DNA of 57,025 nt from CALJFL01 sp039964455 (lineage in GTDB: Bacteria; Pseudomonadota; Gammaproteobacteria; Pseudomonadales; Halieaceae), in contig JBDVXK010000005.1 of NCBI GenBank assembly GCA_039964455.1, positions 1 to 57,025 of the forward strand. Reading direction: 5' to 3'. Both the position numbers and the translations under genes were made by a program. Positions 16,707 to 24,515 of the stretch are shown here, piece after piece (positions within the stretch are counted from its first letter, which is position 1; each line of letters starts with the position of its first letter). The notes under the pieces are model-generated. The model was not told the DNA's origin. It saw only the letters and a program-made list of their open reading frames with translations, and searched no databases.

Positions 16707-16712
16707 TATACT
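16707..16712 (+). promoter_or_regulatory. Possible -10 for a leaderless sirtuin transcript
   Basis: TATACT ends 7 nt before the A of the sirtuin ATG (16719), the usual distance from -10 to the transcription start. No ribosome binding site lies upstream of that ATG. No clear -35 is present, so the site is tentative. Confidence 0.35.
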
Positions 16713-16718
16713 TTCACT

Positions 16719-17624
16719 ATGATCGATGCTGCCAACCACCTTACATCACTACAGGAGTTCCTGCGGGCCCACCCCAAGCTGGTGGTTCTTTCCGGGGCCG
16801 GCATCAGCAAGGGCTCCGGCATACCAACCTACAGGGACTCAGAAGGCAACTGGCGAGCGAACGAACCCATCAAACACCAGGAGTTTGTCGCCGACAAAAG
16901 CCGCCGTCAGCGCTACTGGGCCAGATCACTGCGCGGCTGGCCGGGCGTTCGCGATGCACAGCCCAATGATGCGCACCGAGCGGTAGCACGGCTGGAGCAT
17001 AGCGGACACGTTCAACAGCTGATCACCCAGAATGTTGACCGCCTGCACCAGCGCGCCGGTAGCTCTCGCGTCGTGGACCTTCATGGCCGACTGGACCGGG
17101 TGGTCTGCCTGAAATGCAACACCTATTCCGAACGTGAAACGGTTCAGCAGCGGCTGCAGCATGACAACCCTGAGGCGATGACAACAAATGGCGAGGTGCG
17201 CCCCGACGGAGACTCAGACGTTCCTGACAGCGTTGTGCGCGACTTCAAAACACCCCACTGCCTCAACTGCGGCGGCGTATTGATGCCAGACGTTGTCTTT
17301 TTTGGGGGCACCGTGCCAAGGGCAAGGGTTGACCAGTGTATGGCGGCGATCGATCAATGCGATGCCCTGCTAGTCGTGGGCAGCTCTTTGCAGGTTTACT
17401 CGGGCTTCCGCTTTTGTCGCAGGGCTACCGAACGACAAAAGCCTATTGCGTTAATCAATCCGGGACAAACTCGCGCAGACTCTCTGGCGGCGCTGCGGCT
17501 GGAGACTCATTGTGCACCGCTGCTATCAGCACTTGTCGAAAGCTTACCGGGCCCAAACACCATGGCCCCTTCAGCAACGACGCCCGCAGCTGGTTCTTAC
17601 TCTTCCGACATACGCTCGCGATAG
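16719..17624 (+). CDS. Sir2 family NAD-dependent protein deacylase
   Basis: A 301-residue sirtuin. The NAD-binding motif GAGISKGSGIPTYR is at residues 26-39, TQNVDRLHQRAG at 103-114, the catalytic His122 in DLHGRLDRV, and the zinc ligands are Cys130/133 (VCLKC) and Cys181/184 (HCLNC). The loop between the two Cys pairs is long, as in class II (SIRT4-like) sirtuins. It removes acyl groups from lysines using NAD+, releasing nicotinamide. Its presence in a photolyase neighbourhood hints at a link with DNA damage or redox stress, but that is inference. Its last 28 nt overlap the end of the convergent PNPOx-like gene. Confidence 0.93.
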   Translation: MIDAANHLTSLQEFLRAHPKLVVLSGAGISKGSGIPTYRDSEGNWRANEPIKHQEFVADKSRRQRYWARSLRGWPGVRDAQPNDAHRAVARLEHSGHVQQLITQNVDRLHQRAGSSRVVDLHGRLDRVVCLKCNTYSERETVQQRLQHDNPEAMTTNGEVRPDGDSDVPDSVVRDFKTPHCLNCGGVLMPDVVFFGGTVPRARVDQCMAAIDQCDALLVVGSSLQVYSGFRFCRRATERQKPIALINPGQTRADSLAALRLETHCAPLLSALVESLPGPNTMAPSATTPAAGSYSSDIRSR

Positions 17625-18046
17625 TCCCAGCTGAATACTCGCTCGGGGCGCAAGCTGATCAGCAACTCCTCGTCCTTACGCGATAGCAGCCATTGCGCCA
17701 GACCACTGTCTGCATTCCCCAGATAACGTTGAATCAGATGTTCCAGGGTTGCCCCTGCACCCTCGGGCGACATAACTACCGTCCCCTGACCGCGAACACC
17801 GTGGTAGGGAGGCTCATTGGGCGCGATCTCGAAACCGGCTCTTGGATTGTTGCGCAACAGGCTGACCAGCGGGGAGCCACTGTGGGACGCGCACAGTAAT
17901 TCACCATCAAGGTAGCAAAACCACACTGACACGACCCTGGGGAAGCCGTCTTTACCTACCGCAGCAAGTCTCATGGGTATTACCGCCGTTTCCAGAAACG
18001 ACGCCACCTGCTCTTCGTTCCAGGGACCTTTCAGTGTCGCTGACAT
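17597..18046 (-). CDS. Pyridoxamine 5'-phosphate oxidase-like flavin protein
   Basis: A 149-residue split-barrel protein. MRLAAVGKDGFPRVVSVWFCYLDGELLCAS is the typical first half of the barrel, with RNNPRAGFEI and GVRGQGTVVMS following. Members bind FMN or related cofactors, and many act on small molecules rather than pyridoxamine phosphate. I chose the ATG at 18046 (MSATLKGPW) because AAGGAA lies upstream; a start at 18130 would overlap the phrB promoter region. It diverges from phrB across 104 nt, and its 3' end overlaps the sirtuin gene by 28 nt. Confidence 0.83.
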   Translation of the reverse strand: MSATLKGPWNEEQVASFLETAVIPMRLAAVGKDGFPRVVSVWFCYLDGELLCASHSGSPLVSLLRNNPRAGFEIAPNEPPYHGVRGQGTVVMSPEGAGATLEHLIQRYLGNADSGLAQWLLSRKDEELLISLRPERVFSWDYRERMSEE

Positions 18047-18056
18047 TGGGAATTCC

Positions 18057-18084
18057 TTGTGACCTCTGACAATCCGCCTATTAT
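18057..18084 (+). promoter_or_regulatory. Candidate phrB promoter
   Basis: TTGTGA (18057-18062), 16-nt spacer, TATTAT (18079-18084). The spacer contains CTGACAA, so TTGT and ACAA form an inverted pair (TTGT-8-ACAA) across the -35, the kind of position a MerR-type regulator would occupy. The leader to the ATG at 18151 is about 60 nt. Confidence 0.5.
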
Positions 18085-18150
18085 GACTGACACCGGCCGA
18101 CAAGACAGCCGAAACGTGATCCTCAGCCACCCGAAGCCCGTACCAACCGT

Positions 18151-19590
18151 ATGAAAAATCCTATTATATTCTGGTACCGCCAGGACCTGAGAGTCACCGA
18201 TCTGCCAGGGCTGCTCGCTGCAGCTGCTACCGGCCGGCCGGTCATCCCCTGCTACATTCTCGACGAAAATGCCGCGGGCGAATGGTCACCGGGATCGGCC
18301 AGTCGCTGGTGGCTGCATCAAAGCCTGGGCGCACTGCATACCGACCTCCAACAACTGGGCTCAAGCTTGGTCCTGCGTCGGGGCGATACGCGAGAGGTAT
18401 TGCTCTCCCTTGCCAAGGAAACCGGAGCCAGCTCGATCTACTGCTCTCGCCAGCATGAACCCTGGGCTAGCGAACAGGAGAACGTACTGCATGGCGGGTT
18501 CGCCGACCAGGATATAGAGCTAAAGCGCTATCCGGGGTCACTGCTTTTTGAGCCCGAGCTGATAAAAAACCAGAGCGGCCTGCCCTTCAAGGTCTTTACG
18601 CCTTTTTGGCGAGCCTGCCGTCGCGAGCCCATGCCCGACAGACCCCAATCAGCACCTGAAGATGCCCAATGGCATAAGGAGCCGATTGAGAGTGAAGAGC
18701 TTGCCAGCTGGCAATTGATGCCGCAGTCGCCGGACTGGGCCGCTGACTGGCCGGAAAGGTGGCAACCGGGCTCCGCCGGAGCCGCTGACCGAATCACCCG
18801 ATTTTTCCGCGAAGGCATACGCAACTACAGTGACGGCAGAAACCATCCAGCGCTGGACACAACGACCCGTCTGTCGCCCCACCTGCATTTTGGCGAGGTC
18901 TCGCCGCGACAGGTCTGGCACGCAGCAATGGAAGCACTTGCCAGCGAGCCAATGCTGCAGGATGAAATAGATAAATTCCTTAGTGAGATGGGCTGGCGCG
19001 AGTTCTCCCACCACCTGCTAAGTCATTTCCCCACACTGCCACAGGCTCCATTCAAGGGTCAGTTTGAGCGCTTTCCGTGGCTAGGCACGCCTGCCCACTT
19101 GAAGGCTTGGCAACAGGGGCAGACTGGATACCCGATAGTAGACGCCGGCATGCGGGAACTGTGGCAGACCGGATATATGCACAACCGGGTAAGAATGGTA
19201 GTGGCCTCATTTCTCACCAAGCACCTGTTGGTGCACTGGCGGGCGGGCGAAGACTGGTTCTGGGACACGCTGCTGGACGCCAACCTGGCCAACAACGCCT
19301 GCGGCTGGCAATGGGTTGCCGGCAGCGGCGCCGACGCCTCGCCCTACTTCCGTATCTTTAACCCGGTAACCCAGGGCGAGAAGTTCGATAAACACGGGGA
19401 ATATGTCAGGCACTGGGTGCCTGAGCTGGCCCTGCTGCCAGATAAATTCCTACACAAGCCCTGGGAGGCTCCGGCAGAGATATTGACCTCGGCGAACGTA
19501 GAGCTGGGATCACACTACCCACACCCTATCGTCGATCATCGCCAGGCGAGAGAGGCGGCATTATCGGCTTACGGATCACTCAAGACATAA
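18151..19590 (+). CDS. phrB: Deoxyribodipyrimidine photolyase
   Basis: A 479-residue class I CPD photolyase, close in length to E. coli PhrB (472). Residues 3-165 form the antenna-chromophore domain (IIFWYRQDLRVTDLPGL). The C-terminal half is the FAD-binding domain with LSPHLHFGEVSPRQVW, EMGWREFSHHLL, DAGMRELWQTGYMHNRVRM and DANLANNACGWQWVAGSGADASPY (split here: ANNACGWQW carries conserved tryptophans of the electron-transfer chain). It repairs cyclobutane pyrimidine dimers with blue light. It ends the presumed light-response cluster that includes the MerR regulator, sigma factor and YbgA-type protein. Confidence 0.97.
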   Translation: MKNPIIFWYRQDLRVTDLPGLLAAAATGRPVIPCYILDENAAGEWSPGSASRWWLHQSLGALHTDLQQLGSSLVLRRGDTREVLLSLAKETGASSIYCSRQHEPWASEQENVLHGGFADQDIELKRYPGSLLFEPELIKNQSGLPFKVFTPFWRACRREPMPDRPQSAPEDAQWHKEPIESEELASWQLMPQSPDWAADWPERWQPGSAGAADRITRFFREGIRNYSDGRNHPALDTTTRLSPHLHFGEVSPRQVWHAAMEALASEPMLQDEIDKFLSEMGWREFSHHLLSHFPTLPQAPFKGQFERFPWLGTPAHLKAWQQGQTGYPIVDAGMRELWQTGYMHNRVRMVVASFLTKHLLVHWRAGEDWFWDTLLDANLANNACGWQWVAGSGADASPYFRIFNPVTQGEKFDKHGEYVRHWVPELALLPDKFLHKPWEAPAEILTSANVELGSHYPHPIVDHRQAREAALSAYGSLKT

Positions 19591-19680
19591 GCGACGCACA
19601 GGAATTAACGACAAGCACTAGCATCATTCGCCCGCGCGAACTATGCTTTCATTAACTCGAAACCAAACTGGGAACTTTAC

Positions 19681-19944
19681 ATGAAACATATTGCTACAGG
19701 GCTTTGCGCCTTGCTCCTCACCTCCATCACCCTGACCGCATCGGCACAGGATGTTGGCAAACTGGTGGAAGCAGTAGACAAGGAAAAAGCCACCGAGTCG
19801 GTGGACACAAAAAAGCTTACCGAATCCGTTAGCAGTGGTGAGGTCGATTACAAAAAGGCCTACGACTCTGTGGACAAGGAAAAAGCGGCAGACTCGGTAG
19901 ACATGGACAAGGTCAAGGAAGCAATGACCTCACCAGCAGAGTAA
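19681..19944 (+). CDS. Secreted protein of nine-residue VDxxKxxxS repeats
   Basis: An 87-residue precursor with a signal peptide (residues 1-22, cut after ASA). The mature part is almost entirely a tandem nonapeptide: VDKEKATES, VDTKKLTES, (VSSGE), VDYKKAYDS, VDKEKAADS, VDMDKVKEA. It is highly charged and has no cysteine. A repeating amphipathic helix or a flexible periplasmic linker are both possible. I recognise no family. A good intrinsic terminator follows 9 nt after the stop, so it is a single-gene unit. The start is the ATG at 19681 (MKHIATG). Confidence 0.75.
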   Translation: MKHIATGLCALLLTSITLTASAQDVGKLVEAVDKEKATESVDTKKLTESVSSGEVDYKKAYDSVDKEKAADSVDMDKVKEAMTSPAE

Positions 19945-19953
19945 AAAACGAGT

Positions 19954-19974
19954 AGCGGAGCTTGCTCCGCTTTT
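19954..19974 (+). terminator. Intrinsic terminator after the repeat protein
   Basis: AGCGGAGC, loop TT, GCTCCGCT is a perfect 8-bp stem followed by TTT and AAC. On the minus strand it has no T run, so it acts rightward. Confidence 0.8.
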
Positions 19975-20001
19975 AACGGCACAGCACATTAAAGGGACGC
20001 A

Positions 20002-20232
20002 ATGGATACTTCCAGTCATACTATCTACACCCTGTTTGCACAGTTAGGCCTATCCAACAATGACGTGGCCATCGAGGCCTTCGTCAAAAACAATCACCTA
20101 CCCAACGAGGTGCCTCTGGAGCGAGCTGCCTTCTGGAGCGCCGGACAGGCGCAATTTCTCAGGGAGGCGATTGCTGAAGACGCCGACTGGGCAGAGGTGG
20201 TTGATCAGCTGGACGCGCAGTTGCGTCACTGA
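20002..20232 (+). CDS. DUF2789 family protein
   Basis: A 76-residue soluble protein. MDTSSHTIYTLFAQLGLSN at the start and AAFWSAGQAQFLREAIAEDADW near the end match my memory of the DUF2789 family in Pseudomonas and marine relatives. No function is known to me. It is expressed from its own unit after a terminator, with AAGGGACGCA before the ATG. Its last 7 nt overlap the end of the convergent acyltransferase gene. Confidence 0.83.
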   Translation: MDTSSHTIYTLFAQLGLSNNDVAIEAFVKNNHLPNEVPLERAAFWSAGQAQFLREAIAEDADWAEVVDQLDAQLRH

Positions 20233-22202
20233 CGCGACAAAAAAACCGGATCCAGCAAGGGCGCCAGGTATCTGGCACCAAAGGTCGACAGGTGGTTACT
20301 GTCGCGATACAAAGGCACACCGCGTGCGACGACAGCGCAAAGCTCTTCGTCACACAGCGTTAGAGATGGCCTTATGACATCAACACCTGCATCGCGACCC
20401 AGTTCTGCGAAAAGCTTGCTCGCTGCATCATTGCGCTGACGGTACTCCAGCGAGGTTGGTGCGACCAGGGTATCCACTTTTCTGCCGGTGAGCTCCGCAA
20501 TAAGATAAGCCGACGGCACTTCGTAGCCGACTTCTGGCACCATCTCCACAATCACCACGTGTTTACCAAGGCCTTGCAATGCTGTGACGGTTCGGCGCAG
20601 GCCTCGCTCGAACAGCTCCTCATTGCTTTCTGTCGAGGGCTGATCCGCGAGCGTGTCCAGAAGAACCACCGGATCACCTGACTCCTCTTTGTAGCGAGTA
20701 CCGCGGGATACCAGCGCCCAGCGACTTACCAGAATGACCGTTTTCAGCTCGGGGCGCGCTGCCACATAGTCCAGAACCGCAGCATTGAAGATTTCACACT
20801 TGCGCCTGCCCGGTCGCTCGATATTTAACAGCGGCGCGCAGGCCGACTCTGTTGCAAAGGAACCGGCGACGCCTGCCTGGCTTGCACTCAGATCGACACC
20901 CGAAGCAAACGACTCCGCATGAGAGTCACCCCAAAGAAGGAAGCTTGGCGCTACATTGGGCGCACCTAGATCACAAAGGCCCTTTCCAGACTCAATACGA
21001 CTGGCCACTTTCTTGCAGTCATCCCAGCGCTGGTGATCCGTATCAAATGACTCGGGGAAAAATGCCTCATAGCGCCCCGGCAAACCGTCAGTAACAACCA
21101 GCACAGCCCCCAACACAATTATTCCAAGCGATGCCAGGCCCGAGGCTTTGAGTAGCTGGCCGGGCTTACGTAATAGATTCCCCTTCCTGAAAGGCGTCTC
21201 CACGTAACGCCAGGAGAGCACGGACAGCGCGAAGATAACAATAAGCATCGCCACCAACACTGCGTTGCCGGGCTCATGCACTGCCAGCAGGCGGGTATAC
21301 ACAATGACCGGCCAGTGCCACAGATACAGCGAATACGAAATGAGTCCAATGAATACTACGGGACGCCACGACAGCGCCACAGACATGACGGAGGCGCCAC
21401 CAAGCCCCGCGTAGATAATAAGCGCAGTACCGAGAGTGGGCACTGCCGCTGCGCTGCCAGGGAAAACCGTGGCTGAGTCAAAAGCAAAAACGCTGTAAAA
21501 AATCATGCCGGCACCAGCCAGCGTCAACACTTCGCGCACTGGCCGCGAAACAGGTGCTGGCAATACATGCAAAGCCAGCACACTGCCCAGGAACAACTCC
21601 CAAGCGCGAGTCGGTATCAGGTAAAAGGCGAAAGAGGAATTACTGGGAGTCCAAAGCAAGCTAGCCAGAAACGATGCCACCCCAAGTACCAGAAACCCTG
21701 CCAGGTAATGTCTGCTGCCAAATCGGGCAAGCCCCAGCAGCAGCAATGGCACGAGAATATAGTATTGCTCCTCGACCGCCAGAGACCAGGTGTGCAAAAG
21801 GGGCTTCAGCTCGGCTGGCGCGTCAAAGTAGCCGGACTCCATGTAAAAAAAGATGTTAGAGGAGAACAAGGCCGTCGCCATTACACTGCGACCAAGCTCA
21901 ACCACACTATCCGGCGGCAACAGTACGCAGCCAACAATCAGGCTCGCGACCACCACTGCGAATAAGGCCGGGAGAATGCGACGAAAGCGTCGTTCATAAA
22001 ACAGCCGTATCGAAAAGTCATCCGCTGCGATCTCACGCACGATGATTGTTGTAATCAGGTAGCCAGAGATGACAAAAAATACGTCAACGCCAACATAGCC
22101 ACCACTGAAGACATCAAAGCCCGAGTGGAAAAATAATACAGACAGTACCGCCACGGCGCGCAGGCCGTCGATGTCTGGGCGATATTTAGGGTGAATCGTC
22201 AC
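20226..22202 (-). CDS. Acyltransferase 3 with C-terminal SGNH domain (OafA-like)
   Basis: A 658-residue inner-membrane enzyme. Residues 8-370 form the acyltransferase-3 domain with about ten helices (YRPDIDGLRAVAVLSVLFFH, FFVISGYLIT, YSLYLWHWPVI). After it comes a periplasmic SGNH-type domain with LLWGDSHAESFA (Ser426-His428 region) and a terminal DSNHLS that supplies the Asp-His pair. Such fusions O-acetylate surface glycans such as O-antigen or peptidoglycan. The acceptor here is unknown. Its ATG overlaps the stop of the methyltransferase gene by 4 nt, so the two are translationally coupled. Confidence 0.93.
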   Translation of the reverse strand: MTIHPKYRPDIDGLRAVAVLSVLFFHSGFDVFSGGYVGVDVFFVISGYLITTIIVREIAADDFSIRLFYERRFRRILPALFAVVVASLIVGCVLLPPDSVVELGRSVMATALFSSNIFFYMESGYFDAPAELKPLLHTWSLAVEEQYYILVPLLLLGLARFGSRHYLAGFLVLGVASFLASLLWTPSNSSFAFYLIPTRAWELFLGSVLALHVLPAPVSRPVREVLTLAGAGMIFYSVFAFDSATVFPGSAAAVPTLGTALIIYAGLGGASVMSVALSWRPVVFIGLISYSLYLWHWPVIVYTRLLAVHEPGNAVLVAMLIVIFALSVLSWRYVETPFRKGNLLRKPGQLLKASGLASLGIIVLGAVLVVTDGLPGRYEAFFPESFDTDHQRWDDCKKVASRIESGKGLCDLGAPNVAPSFLLWGDSHAESFASGVDLSASQAGVAGSFATESACAPLLNIERPGRRKCEIFNAAVLDYVAARPELKTVILVSRWALVSRGTRYKEESGDPVVLLDTLADQPSTESNEELFERGLRRTVTALQGLGKHVVIVEMVPEVGYEVPSAYLIAELTGRKVDTLVAPTSLEYRQRNDAASKLFAELGRDAGVDVIRPSLTLCDEELCAVVARGVPLYRDSNHLSTFGARYLAPLLDPVFLSRQ

Positions 22203-22930
22203 AGGCGCATCACAAAGAAGGCGTAATTGAAGTAATCTGAGAACCGACGAAACAAGGAAATTTCCTTGCGCGCCTCCGCAAGTACCGCCTCAGCCTCGGC
22301 ATTGCCCTGCCACTCTTTGGCCTTGGCAGCGATGCGAGCCTCCATGGGGTCGTAATACTGTTCCGTCCAGGCGCCGGACGGAAAGAGGAAATGGCCAACA
22401 GGCTCGAAACCAACGCGCTTAATCACATCAAGCTTATTCTCTACCGTATCCATCTCGGGATACTCCCGCCAGAAGTCTGCCACCTCGGGTGGAGGGTCTG
22501 CTTTTGTCCACACGGCATCACTGACAACGACAAAACCACCCGGCTTGAGAAACGTCTGAAGTTGCTGAAGACCATTCTCGAAACCCATATTGTAGATCGC
22601 CGCCTCCGACCAGATGATGTCGAAGCTGTTGGGGGGAAAGCTCATCGCGTTCATGTCCTCGACCCTGACTTCGAGCCTTTCGGCAACGCCTGCACCATGT
22701 GCAGCCCGGCTCAGTCTATCAGTCATCTCTGGCAGAAGATCCATCGCGACAACAGAGCCCGCACTAAGTCGCAGGAGCTCCAGGGTTTGCACGCCTGGCC
22801 CGCAGCCCAGATCAAGTATCCGGGGCGAGCCTGGGAGCGGACCCAGCAGCTCGAAGGCTTTTCGCGTTAGCGCATCGGACCCGGGGCCCGCGCGAGGCAA
22901 TGTGCCGTAGATTTCGAGAAAGTAGTTCAC
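22199..22930 (-). CDS. Class I SAM-dependent methyltransferase
   Basis: A 243-residue protein with motif I ILDLGCGPG (38-46), an acidic VAMDLLPEM strand end, and FDIIWSEAAIYNMG as motif II/III. The N-terminus (MNYFLEIYGTLPRAGPGS) resembles small-molecule methyltransferases rather than rRNA enzymes. The substrate is unknown. It lies 6 nt downstream of the serine hydrolase gene and overlaps the acyltransferase gene by 4 nt, suggesting a three-gene operon (hydrolase, methyltransferase, acyltransferase) transcribed leftward. Confidence 0.87.
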   Translation of the reverse strand: MNYFLEIYGTLPRAGPGSDALTRKAFELLGPLPGSPRILDLGCGPGVQTLELLRLSAGSVVAMDLLPEMTDRLSRAAHGAGVAERLEVRVEDMNAMSFPPNSFDIIWSEAAIYNMGFENGLQQLQTFLKPGGFVVVSDAVWTKADPPPEVADFWREYPEMDTVENKLDVIKRVGFEPVGHFLFPSGAWTEQYYDPMEARIAAKAKEWQGNAEAEAVLAEARKEISLFRRFSDYFNYAFFVMRL

Positions 22931-22936
22931 GCTAAT

Positions 22937-24220
22937 TCAGAGGGCTACCGGCTGCGTGCTACGACTTTCTACAGACAGCACCGCCAGATCAGCGCCCAGG
23001 CTTTCGGCGACATCGCTACTGAAGCTAACGGAAGTTTCCTCGGCATCAATCGCCGCCTGTACCGACCTATAAAACGACTCGCGCTGAGAGCCAACTGTCG
23101 CCTGATGCGTGGCCCGAGGCCAGTTGCTGTTCGATGCTATAACCAGGTTTCGCTTGGGATCGATAAAGATACCCTGGCCAAATATACCCTGGGCAGCAAA
23201 GCTTCCGTCGTCGTAAGTCCACCATTGATACCCATAGCCCTTACCCGGCCTGCCAATACCTACCTGCTTTGTCGTGGCCGCGGAGATCCAGGCATCCGGT
23301 AAAACCGGAGCTCCATTGATACTGGCGCCGGCCAACATGAACAGCCCGAAGCGGGCAAAGTCCCGGGTAGACGCCTGAATACAGCACCCACTGATCTCAT
23401 GCCCCGTCTGACCAAGCAGCCAGCTGGCATCTTGCTCCATTCCGAAAGGCGCCCAGACCTTCTCGGAAAGGTAGGCTGACAGTGTCTTACCCGTGGCCGA
23501 ACTGACTAGCACCCCGATCAGGTTGGTTTCACCGGTTTTGTAGACCCACTTGCTGCCGGCAGGTGCCTCCCTGGGCAATGTGCGCATATAGCTCACTGTT
23601 ACGTCCAGACCCGCCTCAGCTTTGTGTTCGTTAAAACGTGCCACGTCGCTGGCCTTGTCTTCGTAATCTTCATTCCATCTCACGCCCGACGTCATTGTCA
23701 GCAGCTGCTCAATTGACACATCGTCATAGACTGAGCCACGCAAATCAGGAATGTAATCAGAGACCTTGTCATCGATGCTCTTGATAAAACCATCTTTTAT
23801 CGCCGCGCCAACAAGAGTGGAGGTAAAAGATTTCGCCACTGAAAAGCTGGTCCATCGCCCCTCCGCGCCAAAACCCAGCCCATACTGCTCCAGGCGGACT
23901 TTCCCGTTCTGGACAATCAACAGGCCTGCAACGCGCTGGGCTCTCAAATAGCCGTCCAGGTCCATACCAATGTTAATTGCCTGCCCCTCGGGGAGTGGTA
24001 ACACTTCCCGGCCCGCCTCTATCACGTTTGCTTTGGCCAGAATGGGGATTGAGTCCAGGGCCCGGAACCCTGCATCACGTTGCGCCACCGACCAAAACAG
24101 GACATCGCGGTCGGTTGGCAGGTTTGCAAGAAGATTGCGGGTGTCTTTGTCAGCAGTTATATAAAAAAGCCCCAACGCCATGATAAGTACAGTTATCGCG
24201 CCGGCTATCCACTTCAGCAT
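22937..24220 (-). CDS. Serine hydrolase of beta-lactamase / class C fold
   Basis: A 427-residue protein with an N-terminal membrane helix (about 4-22). The catalytic SxxK is SVAK at residues 127-130 and the tyrosine is Tyr227 in YKTGETNL; GGQ/HTG-like third elements are less clear. The family includes class C beta-lactamases, esterases and 6-aminohexanoate-dimer hydrolases; nothing here decides between them. It is the first gene of a likely operon with the methyltransferase and acyltransferase. The ATG at 24220 begins MLKWIAGAITVL. Confidence 0.86.
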   Translation of the reverse strand: MLKWIAGAITVLIMALGLFYITADKDTRNLLANLPTDRDVLFWSVAQRDAGFRALDSIPILAKANVIEAGREVLPLPEGQAINIGMDLDGYLRAQRVAGLLIVQNGKVRLEQYGLGFGAEGRWTSFSVAKSFTSTLVGAAIKDGFIKSIDDKVSDYIPDLRGSVYDDVSIEQLLTMTSGVRWNEDYEDKASDVARFNEHKAEAGLDVTVSYMRTLPREAPAGSKWVYKTGETNLIGVLVSSATGKTLSAYLSEKVWAPFGMEQDASWLLGQTGHEISGCCIQASTRDFARFGLFMLAGASINGAPVLPDAWISAATTKQVGIGRPGKGYGYQWWTYDDGSFAAQGIFGQGIFIDPKRNLVIASNSNWPRATHQATVGSQRESFYRSVQAAIDAEETSVSFSSDVAESLGADLAVLSVESRSTQPVAL

Positions 24221-24515
24221 AGTTTTTTATGTCCTGTCGTTCGTACAAAGTTATTCGAGCGAATAATGCCCGGCTGGCCAAGCTGATACGGAGCACATTA
24301 TGCCCGTGCGCACTCTTCACATCTAATGATGATTTGAGGGTCTATGGGCAGATGCGTCACTGTATTCAAATGGCCGAGCCCACCCTCTTCCCAAGGGCAA
24401 CCGGAAACAGGCTATGGATGTGGTTAGCGGCAACTTATACTGAGACAGCGAAGTGTCAGACCGCAACACCTCAGGCACCAGAATGTAGCGCCCCTGCGCC
24501 AATGGAATCGAATAC
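24221..24515. other. Divergent intergenic region, 295 bp
   Basis: Between the serine hydrolase (leftward) and the LLM oxidoreductase (rightward). TATACT at 24436-24441 is a possible -10 for the LLM gene, without a good -35. I find no convincing gene, tRNA or repeat in the rest. Confidence 0.35.

Noticed and set aside
24221..24515. Small ORFs in the intergenic region
   Set aside because: Both strands show short open frames, but none has a ribosome binding site or a recognisable product.
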